From the NCBI GenBank assembly GCA_028288315.1, contig JAQBNY010000127.1:1-5411 (forward strand): a stretch of 5,411 bases of DNA. Reading direction: 5' to 3'. Each line of letters opens with the position of its first letter. The stretch's first letter is position 1. Source of the stretch: Mucilaginibacter sp. (GTDB lineage Bacteria > Bacteroidota > Bacteroidia > Sphingobacteriales > Sphingobacteriaceae). The notes under the pieces are model-generated. The model had not been told where the DNA came from and did not search any database. It saw nothing but the letters and a program-made list of their open reading frames with translations. Shown one piece after another: positions 1 through 5,411 of the stretch. Position numbers and translations under genes: made by a program.

Positions 1-284
1 CACAAGGCCAGTTAAGTACTGCTTTGGGCAGATTATTGGTAGCATCAGAAAACTATCCAACTTTAAGGGCTAACGATGCTTTTAGGGGGTTACAGGTGCA
101 GTTAGAAGGTACAGAGAACCGCATATCTGTAGCGCGCCGTGATTTTAACATAGCAGTGCAGGATTATAACAGCAAGATCCGTTCATTCCCGGCTAATATT
201 ACTGCAAAAATGTTCGGCTTTACCGAAAAAGGTTATTTCCAGTCTGAAGCAGGTTCTGACAAAGCGCCTAAGGTTGCATTCTAA
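1..284 (+). CDS. lemA: LemA family protein, C-terminal part (5' end outside window)
   Basis: The reading frame is open from the window edge (first whole codon at 3) to a TAA at 282-284, giving 93 residues. That is about half of a usual LemA protein of roughly 180-200 residues, so the N-terminal membrane segment and true start lie upstream. The visible part contains the LemA C-terminal signature: a GRLLVASENYP stretch, then QLEGTENRISVARRDFN, then a YNSKIRSFPAN stretch followed by FGF and a short Lys/Ala-rich tail. LemA proteins are helical-bundle proteins anchored by one N-terminal helix; their molecular function is poorly defined. A TTG at 24 could be called as a start, but it lies inside the conserved domain, so it is not the real one. 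The next gene, a TPM-domain protein, begins 110 bases downstream, and lemA-TPM neighbourhoods are common in Bacteroidota. Family assignment is firm; role is not. Confidence 0.93.
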   Translation, partial: QGQLSTALGRLLVASENYPTLRANDAFRGLQVQLEGTENRISVARRDFNIAVQDYNSKIRSFPANITAKMFGFTEKGYFQSEAGSDKAPKVAF

Positions 285-394
285 TTAGTGAATTATGAGT
301 TAGTGAATTAGTAATTGGAGGGTTAAATCTTCATTTCATAATTCATTACTCTACTTTTTCAATCACTAACTCATTCAATCAACAATTAAAACAA
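285..394. repeat. Repeat-built AT-rich spacer with direct and inverted repeats
   Basis: The 110 bases between lemA and the first TPM gene are built from short related words. TTAGTGAATTA occurs twice with a 15-base period (285-295 and 300-310), starting right after the lemA stop. ATGAGTTAGTGA at 295-306 has an exact reverse complement at 363-374. Inner matches also exist: AGTAAT at 310-315 with ATTACT at 345-350, and AATTATGA at 291-298 with TCATAATT at 336-343. TTCAATCA is repeated at 358-365 and 374-381. The two halves therefore resemble copies of one degenerate unit in opposite orientation. The RNA could fold into a long, AT-rich, imperfect hairpin. It lacks the GC-rich stem plus T tract of a standard terminator. 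Function is unknown; it may be an intergenic repeat element. Confidence 0.6.
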
Positions 395-829
395 ATGGCA
401 GTATTTACCGAAGAGGAGCAGCAGCGCATACAAAAGGCGGTGGCCGAGGCCGAGAAAAACACATCAGGCGAGGTGCGGATTTGCATTGAAAAAACCTGCA
501 GCGATGAAGCGCTTGACCGTGCTGTAAAGTATTTTACTCAGCTGGAGATGCACAAAACCAAACTGCGTAACGGCGTGCTTATTTATGTAGCCACTGTTGA
601 TCGTAAGTTTGCTATTATAGGCGATGTAGGTATAAACAAAGTGGTTCCGGCTGATTTTTGGGACAACACCAAAAATGACATGCTTAACCACTTAAAACAT
701 GGCAATTTGGTTGATGGTATAGTAACCGGCATACAACACGCCGGCGAGCAGCTAAAAAAATATTTCCCATACCTACTTGATGACAAGAACGAATTGTCTG
801 ATGATATTGCCTTTATGGATGGCCAATAA
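395..829 (+). CDS. Soluble TPM-domain protein
   Basis: This 144-residue protein has a TPM-type fold (Pfam TPM_phosphatase, the TLP18.3/Psb32/MOLO-1 group). Visible landmarks are an N-terminal helix (about residues 4-20), the strand TSGEVRICIE at 23-32, and the core RNGVLIYVATVDRKFAIIGD at 58-77. A D87-F88-W89 segment and a helix ending near K122 follow. There is no signal peptide and no membrane helix, so it should be cytoplasmic. The second TPM gene starts 7 bases after its stop, and lemA lies upstream. Compared with its neighbour, the usual TGYGxEGxLPD segment is replaced by IIGDVGINKVVPAD, so the two are divergent relatives rather than a recent duplication. The ATG at 395 follows an A-rich leader with no obvious Shine-Dalgarno sequence, as is normal in this phylum. 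Some plant TPM proteins have been reported as phosphatases; activity here is unproven. Confidence 0.88.
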   Translation: MAVFTEEEQQRIQKAVAEAEKNTSGEVRICIEKTCSDEALDRAVKYFTQLEMHKTKLRNGVLIYVATVDRKFAIIGDVGINKVVPADFWDNTKNDMLNHLKHGNLVDGIVTGIQHAGEQLKKYFPYLLDDKNELSDDIAFMDGQ

Positions 830-836
830 AACTAAA

Positions 837-1634
837 ATGTTTAAAAAACTCATATTGTGCCTTGGCTTATTGCTATGCTTTGCCCAGGCGTTTTCACAGG
901 AATATCCCGAGAGGCCAACCAATAGTCCGGTAGCCGATTTTACCAATACCTTAACAGAGGCCGATAAACAAAAGCTTGATGCAAAAATTAAAGCTTTTGA
1001 AGATTCTACTTCCAACCAAATAGCGGTTGTGCTCATCAAATCGGTTGGTGATTATGACATTATTGAATATGGTAACGGCCTTATCCGTAAATGGGGTATA
1101 GGGCAAAAAGACAAAAACAACGGAGTATTAGTGCTGGTAGCACTTGCCGACCGCAAAATGTCTATACAAACAGGTTATGGAATGGAAGGCGCCTTACCTG
1201 ATATTGTTACGCAACAAATTATCCAAAATGATATGAAGCCCCGCTTTAGGGAGAATGATTATTATGGCGGATTAGATGCAGCCACTGATGACATTATTAA
1301 ATATACCAAAGGCGAATACAAATCTGCAGGTAAAAAAGCAAACAGAAGCAACCGCAAAGATGGCAGCCCTATAGGCTTTATTGTAATTATTGTTGTAGTT
1401 GTGCTCATCATGATATTCCGCAACCGTGGCGGTGGCGGCGGTGGCAGGCAAATTATTGGCAGCCGTGGCGGCGCCAATCCTTTCTGGTGGTTACTGGCAG
1501 GCAATATGCTTGGCGGTGGCGGCAGAAGCAGCGACGGCGACTGGGGAGGTTTCTCTGGTGGAGGTGGAGGCGGTGGCTGGGGCGGCTTTGGTGGCGGCAG
1601 TAGCGGCGGCGGTGGCTCATCAGGCAGCTGGTAG
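837..1634 (+). CDS. Membrane-anchored TPM-domain protein, YgcG-like, with glycine-rich tail
   Basis: The chosen ATG at 837 gives 265 residues beginning with a clear signal peptide: MFKK, a hydrophobic core, then AQAFSQ near residue 21. An in-frame ATG at 777 would overlap the previous gene by 53 bases and bury this signal. The TPM domain spans about residues 29-158, with DFTNTLT (34-40), NNGVLVLVALADRKMSIQTG (94-113) and YGMEGALPD (114-122). A membrane helix follows at about 180-194, then RNR and a tail rich in glycine, serine and tryptophan ending in SSGSW. This order (signal, TPM, one helix, Gly-rich tail) is that of YgcG-like proteins. It predicts the TPM domain outside the cytoplasmic membrane and the tail inside, although the segment FWWLLAGNML (216-225) could also touch the membrane. 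The gene is 7 bases after the soluble TPM gene. The family's function is not settled; a role in envelope homeostasis with LemA is a guess from linkage. Confidence 0.9.
   Translation: MFKKLILCLGLLLCFAQAFSQEYPERPTNSPVADFTNTLTEADKQKLDAKIKAFEDSTSNQIAVVLIKSVGDYDIIEYGNGLIRKWGIGQKDKNNGVLVLVALADRKMSIQTGYGMEGALPDIVTQQIIQNDMKPRFRENDYYGGLDAATDDIIKYTKGEYKSAGKKANRSNRKDGSPIGFIVIIVVVVLIMIFRNRGGGGGGRQIIGSRGGANPFWWLLAGNMLGGGGRSSDGDWGGFSGGGGGGGWGGFGGGSSGGGGSSGSW
1428..1628 (+). repeat. Low-complexity GGN-repeat tract coding for the glycine-rich tail
   Basis: This GGC/GGT-rich tract encodes residues 198-264 of the YgcG-like protein and is markedly richer in G than the surrounding genes. It includes runs of six and seven glycines, at 198-203 and 241-247, with tryptophans at 217, 218, 236, 248 and 265. 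The low complexity creates long open frames in other phases, including a proline-rich one on the minus strand; these are not genes. Such a tract can change length by slippage. Confidence 0.8.
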
Positions 1635-1657
1635 TTTAGCAAAAAGCTTATACAAAC

Positions 1658-2071
1658 ATGCAACAGCGCGATTATATACTTAATGAGGCCCGTAAGCTTG
1701 CTTTAATTTTAGCCAGGCTTATGGGCCTTAAAGTTGAGGGTAAGGAAGAAGATTATCTGCAATACTTTAACAGTACCTTACAGGATGAATATAGCACAGA
1801 GCTTGAAAGTTTACTAAACCTGCCCGATGCGGAATTTACTGATGCGTTAAAAAAGGCAAATTATAGCTCTGAGAAGTTGAATGCACTAGGCCAAATGCTA
1901 TATATGTTTGCCGAACCCTTTGAAGCAAATGAAGACACGGCCTCCATCCTTAAAAAAGTAATGATTATTTTTGATCTGCTGGAAACACAGCATCATTTTG
2001 AATCTTTTGAAAATTTAAACAAAAGAAAAGCTATCTACAGTTTCTTTAATACAAATTATGAGCGAACTTAA
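1658..2071 (+). CDS. Uncharacterised 137-residue protein
   Basis: I do not recognise this protein with confidence. It is 137 residues, starts at an ATG 23 bases after the YgcG-like gene, and ends 14 bases inside the Nudix gene. The composition is charged and Leu-rich, with several predicted amphipathic helices (about 4-24, 31-53, 58-67, 71-86, 94-113 and 118-131). It has no signal peptide, membrane segment or cysteine. The opening QQRDYILNEARKLALILARLMG faintly recalls the start of DUF6483 proteins, which begin with a QQDYI-type motif, but I cannot verify this. Being real is supported by its position in a tight same-strand gene string, its uninterrupted length and its native-looking composition. 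A small helical cytoplasmic protein is the safest description. The overlap suggests translational coupling with the Nudix gene. Confidence 0.72.
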   Translation: MQQRDYILNEARKLALILARLMGLKVEGKEEDYLQYFNSTLQDEYSTELESLLNLPDAEFTDALKKANYSSEKLNALGQMLYMFAEPFEANEDTASILKKVMIIFDLLETQHHFESFENLNKRKAIYSFFNTNYERT

Positions 2072-2609
2072 CTGGAAAACCTGTTCATCAGAATATATAC
2101 ATAAGGGCCCCTGGGCAACTTTACGGAGCGATAAATGCGAAATGCCTGATGGCACCATAGTAGACCAATACTATGTATTGGAATATCCAAACTGGGCAAA
2201 TGCTGTTGCATTAACCGAGGATAACAAAATAATTATGGTTAGGCAGTACAGGCATGCTGCCGGCATTGTTTCATTGGAGATACCCGGCGGTGTTATTGAA
2301 GATGACGAACACCCTGAAGCAGGCATGCGCCGCGAGCTACTGGAGGAAACAGGCTACCAGTTTAATGAGGTAGAACTTATAAGTACGGTATACGCCAATC
2401 CGTCTACTGCTAATAATAAAACCTATTGTTACCTGGCTAAAGGCGGCAAAAAGGTACAGGAGCAAAAACTGGACGAACACGAACAACTTGTTGTTGAGGA
2501 ATACAGTATTGCCGAAGTAAAACAATTATTAGCCGATAACAAAATAGCTCAAGCCCTGCATTGTACTGGATTATTTTACGCGTTAATGAAATTAGGAGAA
2601 TTGAAATAA
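2058..2609 (+). CDS. Nudix hydrolase, ADP-ribose pyrophosphatase type
   Basis: This 183-residue protein carries a complete Nudix box (GX5EX7REUXEEXGU) at residues 78-100: G78, E84, R92, E93, E96, E97 and G99 are all present, so the Mg2+-binding site is intact. The last position is Tyr100 in place of the usual aliphatic residue, a mild variant. The preceding VRQYRHAAGIVSLEIPGG stretch (61-78) and the proline at 115, 16 residues after the box glycine, match ADP-ribose pyrophosphatases (NudF-like), which split ADP-ribose into AMP and ribose 5-phosphate. Acidic residues D139-E142 lie where this group has a catalytic loop; that placement is an inference. It is cytoplasmic, with no signal peptide, and its length is normal for the family. 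The ATG at 2058 lies inside the previous gene (14-base overlap). Other nucleoside-diphosphate sugars remain possible substrates. Confidence 0.9.
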   Translation: MSELNWKTCSSEYIHKGPWATLRSDKCEMPDGTIVDQYYVLEYPNWANAVALTEDNKIIMVRQYRHAAGIVSLEIPGGVIEDDEHPEAGMRRELLEETGYQFNEVELISTVYANPSTANNKTYCYLAKGGKKVQEQKLDEHEQLVVEEYSIAEVKQLLADNKIAQALHCTGLFYALMKLGELK

Positions 2610-2621
2610 ATATCATCAAAA

Positions 2622-2657
2622 AAGAAAACCCCAAAGCTTGAGCTTTGGGGTTTTCTT
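2622..2657. terminator. Bidirectional intrinsic terminator between converging genes
   Basis: The arms at 2622-2638 and 2641-2657 are exact reverse complements (17 bp) around a two-base centre, in practice a tetraloop TTGA. The core pairs CCCCAAAGC with GCTTTGGGG. The outer stem supplies a T-rich end (TTTTCTT) for plus-strand transcripts, and the A-rich run from 2618 supplies U residues for minus-strand transcripts. It sits 12 bases after the Nudix stop and 19 bases past the SusD stop on the other strand, the expected place for a shared terminator. Confidence 0.9.
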
Positions 2658-2676
2658 ATATAAGAACTTTTTATTC

Positions 2677-4032
2677 TTAATACCCTTCGTTTTGTATCAG
2701 CTTAGGATTAGCATTAATTTCGCGTAATGGTATAGGGAACACCAATTTTGGCGAATTAGATGGCAATGCACCCACAGGTTGGCTTAAACGTTTTGCATCG
2801 TGAAGGAAAAACCCACCTTCAAATGCCAGCTCATGCCTTCTTTCGGTATAAATAGCATCTAAAAATGCTGTTTTAGTAATCGGCACTGCAAGGCTGGTTA
2901 ACCCGGCACGGCTCCTGATAAGGTTCAGATCACTTATAGGTGCTGCACCTGTGCTTGAAGCCAACTGTACATTTGCTTCGGCACGTATCAAATACATTTC
3001 TGCCAAACGCACTACACGCACGTTACCATATTGATTATCAAACTTATCAACACGTAAAATACCATCTGTATCCGGGTTATAAAGTGCTAACCGCTCGTCA
3101 CCACTTTCAAATGTTGCAATAAAAGGATCCTTGATAATAATGTCACCACGCCCGGCATTATCTGGCGATGCATAAAAGGTGTTAAGGTAATTAGTACCCT
3201 GCTGTGTTGTAACCTGTAAAGCAAATATATCTTCTGCTGTATTATCAACATGGGCCTGGTTAGCAATCGGGAACTCCTCAGCATATGTATCCATTAACCT
3301 GTATTTGCCTGATTGTATTACTTTATTTGCTTCAGCCAGGGCATTAGGAAAATCGCCCTTTTGCAAATAAAGTCTCGCCAAAATAGCCGAAGCCGGTTGC
3401 GGGTTAGCTAAATTAGTTTCAGCATCTTTTAAGTCGCTAATTGCTTGCTGATATACTTGTTCTACAGTAGCACGCGCTACCTGTGATGAGGCATCTACCG
3501 CTTTAGTCGGTGTTAAAACAATAGGTACACCCAGGTTAGTAGTTGGGCTCCCATCATTATATGATTTGCCAAAAAGCCTTACCAAATCAAAATAAACAAG
3601 GCCACGTAAAAACTTTGCCTGCCCCAAAATATCATTTTTATTGCTTGCATTTGCCTTATCAATGTTAGCCAAAACGTAATTGGTTTGGTTTATAGCCTGG
3701 TAAGCATCCAGCCATAAACTGGTTATAAAGAAATTATCGTTAGGGATAGTTTGCCCAACAATTTGTGTTAGTTCCTGATAAGTTCCCTGCCACCTTATAA
3801 CATTTTGTGTAGCTAACAAATCAGCATATAAATGTATCCCGCCACCATACAGGTCTTGTAATCCCATACGGTTATAGGCACCTGTTAGTGTTATGTCTAA
3901 ATCTCTTGCTGTTAATATGGCCTGATCCTGTTCAATTTGTTCAAAAGGTTTCAGCTCCAGTTGCTTATTACACGCAGATAAAATAAATGCGGTGCATATA
4001 GCGGTTATATATATTAATCTAAATTTTTTCAT
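2677..4032 (-). CDS. SusD/RagB family surface lipoprotein
   Basis: This 451-residue protein begins with a lipoprotein signal: MKKFR, a hydrophobic core, and the lipobox LSAC with Cys21 as the predicted lipidated residue, followed by NKQLELKP. The N-terminal SusD-like domain covers about 22-210. Its helical TPR-like parts include ILGQAKFLRGLVYFDLVRLFG (135-155) and ILARLYLQKGDFPNALAEA (217-235). The C-terminal SusD/RagB domain contains VRLAEMYLIRAEA (341-353), LNLIRSRAGL (369-378) and TERRHELAFEGG (396-407). It ends with FPIPLREINANP (432-443), the usual close of the family. SusD proteins cap SusC barrels on the cell surface and bind the incoming ligand. At 451 residues it is on the compact side (often 500-600). 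The family's common RWFDLKR segment appears here as FFLHDAKR (408-415). It starts 18 bases after the SusC stop, with an A/T-rich leader and no clear Shine-Dalgarno sequence. Ligand is unknown. Confidence 0.95.
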   Translation of the reverse strand: MKKFRLIYITAICTAFILSACNKQLELKPFEQIEQDQAILTARDLDITLTGAYNRMGLQDLYGGGIHLYADLLATQNVIRWQGTYQELTQIVGQTIPNDNFFITSLWLDAYQAINQTNYVLANIDKANASNKNDILGQAKFLRGLVYFDLVRLFGKSYNDGSPTTNLGVPIVLTPTKAVDASSQVARATVEQVYQQAISDLKDAETNLANPQPASAILARLYLQKGDFPNALAEANKVIQSGKYRLMDTYAEEFPIANQAHVDNTAEDIFALQVTTQQGTNYLNTFYASPDNAGRGDIIIKDPFIATFESGDERLALYNPDTDGILRVDKFDNQYGNVRVVRLAEMYLIRAEANVQLASSTGAAPISDLNLIRSRAGLTSLAVPITKTAFLDAIYTERRHELAFEGGFFLHDAKRLSQPVGALPSNSPKLVFPIPLREINANPKLIQNEGY

Positions 4033-4050
4033 TGCTATAATTTTTAATAA

Positions 4051-5411
4051 TTATAATCCTATGTTCACTCCAAAAGTAATAGTGCGAGGCTGCGGGGCCG
4101 AGTAAAAATCAACACCCAAGTTAATATTGCTCGCCTGGTAATCAGCATTTACTTCCGGATCCCATCCTTTATACTTGGTTATTAAAAACAAGTTATAAGC
4201 ATTCATAAACACTCTTGCACGTTCCAGTTTAACTTTAGCCAATACGCTTTTAGGGATATTGTAACCAAACGCAACTGTTTTACACCTTATGTATGAACCT
4301 GATGATAAATAACGGCTTGACGCATTTGTACCATTGGCATAAAACAAACGAGGCTCCGGCACATTGGTAATATCGCCCGGTTTGTCCCAATAGCTCATTT
4401 GGTCTACAGTTTGGTTATCAAAACCATTACTTGCGTTTGCACTCATGTACTGGCCGCCACCTGCAAATATTTTATTGCCGGCTGCACCTTGCATGGTAAC
4501 AGAAAGGTCAAACCCATGGTATGAGAATGTATTGGTAAAACCGCCGGTATATTTTGGAGTAGGGTTACCTAATACCACGTTTTGGGCTACGTTATAATCA
4601 TTGGTTGTGGTTCTGTTTAGATTACCGCTGGCATCTTTTGTATTTACATAATACAATGCATCGCCATTTGCTGGGTCAACACCTGCGTATTCACGGCCGT
4701 AAAACACACCAATAGGCTGCCCTTCAATAACACGGTTCATATCATTAGTACCTAATATTTGTCCGTTTATAAAAGTAACAACGTTTTTATTATATGCTCC
4801 GTTTATGCTTGATGTCCATTTAAATTTGCCCACCAAAATATCTGCCGATAAGCTTAGCTCAAAACCCTGGTTGTACAATTTACCCAAATTTTGGGTTTGG
4901 GTTGATACACCTAAAGTACCTGGTATGTTTACGTTTAACAAAAGGTCGCGTGTGTTTTTGCGATAATAGTCAAACTCGCCAGATAGGCGGTTATTAAAAA
5001 ACCCAAACTCAGCACCAACATCAAACTGTGCTGTAGTTTCCCATTTAAGGTTAGGGTTAGCTATTTGAGAATAACGCTGACCTGCTGAGCCATTGTAACC
5101 TGCATCACCTGAGAACAAACCCAGTGCCGCATAATTGCCGGTTTCGGCGTTACCTGTTAAACCATAGCTTGCTTTAAGTTTTAAATTGCTTAACGTTTGT
5201 GAATTTTTAAGAAACTCTTCGTTGCTCAATATCCATCCTACTGATCCAGACGGGAAAAAACCATATCGGTTGTTAGCGCCAAACCTTGATGATGCATCTG
5301 TTCTGGCACTTGCCGCTAACAGGTATTTGCCTTTAAACGCATAGTTGGCCCTTGCAAAATAAGATACAAAGCTAAACTCGTTTTGTAAAGATGTACCACC
5401 TGATATAACAG
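4051..5411 (-). CDS. SusC/RagA family TonB-dependent transporter, C-terminal part (5' end outside window)
   Basis: The minus-strand frame is open from the window edge to the TAA at 4051-4053, giving 452 residues. SusC proteins are around 1000 residues, so the signal peptide, carboxypeptidase-like domain, TonB box and plug are off the window. A TTG at 5229 is not the start: the frame continues upstream with family motifs. Motifs, numbered from the first visible codon, are GGTSLQNEFSF (4-14), RTDASSRFG (36-44), NRYGFFPS (47-54), SYGLTGN (81-87), NPNLKWET (118-125), GQPIGVFYG (230-238) and NPTPKYTGGF (282-291). The protein ends in PRTITFGVNIGL, a typical outer-membrane barrel finish. This half forms beta-barrel strands and surface loops that work with the SusD lipoprotein encoded immediately downstream. 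The transported substrate cannot be inferred from this fragment. Confidence 0.95.
   Translation of the reverse strand, partial: VISGGTSLQNEFSFVSYFARANYAFKGKYLLAASARTDASSRFGANNRYGFFPSGSVGWILSNEEFLKNSQTLSNLKLKASYGLTGNAETGNYAALGLFSGDAGYNGSAGQRYSQIANPNLKWETTAQFDVGAEFGFFNNRLSGEFDYYRKNTRDLLLNVNIPGTLGVSTQTQNLGKLYNQGFELSLSADILVGKFKWTSSINGAYNKNVVTFINGQILGTNDMNRVIEGQPIGVFYGREYAGVDPANGDALYYVNTKDASGNLNRTTTNDYNVAQNVVLGNPTPKYTGGFTNTFSYHGFDLSVTMQGAAGNKIFAGGGQYMSANASNGFDNQTVDQMSYWDKPGDITNVPEPRLFYANGTNASSRYLSSGSYIRCKTVAFGYNIPKSVLAKVKLERARVFMNAYNLFLITKYKGWDPEVNADYQASNINLGVDFYSAPQPRTITFGVNIGL

Noticed and set aside
315..360. A possible Bacteroidetes promoter: TACTTTTT at 352-359 resembling the -7 motif TAnnTTTG
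   Set aside because: The final G is missing and no TTG lies at the expected distance upstream; the nearest, at 315-317, is too far away. In such AT-rich sequence the match is weak.
777..836. An upstream in-frame ATG at 777 (and another at 819) for the YgcG-like gene
   Set aside because: These starts overlap the preceding gene or leave extra residues before a well-formed signal peptide that begins exactly at the ATG at 837.
837..900. Possible lipobox ending at Cys14 in the YgcG-like signal sequence
   Set aside because: The residues before the cysteine are LLL, lacking the small residue needed at -1, so signal peptidase I cleavage near residue 20 fits better.
1262..1663. A proline-rich open frame on the minus strand and an alanine-rich one on the plus strand at 1426-1683
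   Set aside because: Both are by-products of the GGN repeat tract in the YgcG-like gene; neither has family motifs or a sensible context.
2940..3284. Small open frames on both strands within the SusD gene
   Set aside because: They are shadows of the SusD reading frame, without recognisable domains or upstream signals.
5227..5229. TTG as a start for the SusC gene
   Set aside because: The frame stays open to the window edge, and the upstream residues contain conserved SusC motifs such as SSRFG and GFFPS, so the codon is internal.

Overview
The window looks like a chromosomal segment of a Bacteroidota bacterium, most likely from the Sphingobacteriaceae (Mucilaginibacter/Pedobacter type). Three things point there: a SusC/SusD outer-membrane pair, AT-rich gene starts with no clear Shine-Dalgarno sequence, and a lemA gene followed by two TPM-domain genes. 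The genus is an inference from gene content only.

The left half (1-2609) is read on the plus strand. It holds the C-terminal half of a LemA protein, a 110-base spacer built from small direct and inverted repeats, a soluble TPM-domain protein, and a secreted, membrane-anchored TPM-domain protein (YgcG-like) with a glycine-rich tail. These are followed by an uncharacterised 137-residue protein and a Nudix hydrolase of the ADP-ribose pyrophosphatase type. From 395 to 2609 the genes are 7 and 23 bases apart or overlap by 14 bases, which suggests one transcript.

At 2622-2657 a perfect 17-bp hairpin flanked by A and T runs separates the two converging transcription units. It probably terminates both.

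The right half (2677-5411) is read on the minus strand. It carries the C-terminal 452 residues of a SusC/RagA TonB-dependent transporter, which runs off the window, followed after 18 bases by a complete SusD/RagB lipoprotein. SusD would cap the SusC barrel at the cell surface and capture a glycan or other oligomer for TonB-powered uptake. The ligand cannot be told from this window, and no degradative enzyme or regulator of the locus is visible.

I see no clearly new biological system. The least explained items are the repeat-built spacer at 285-394 and the unknown gene that overlaps the Nudix gene.
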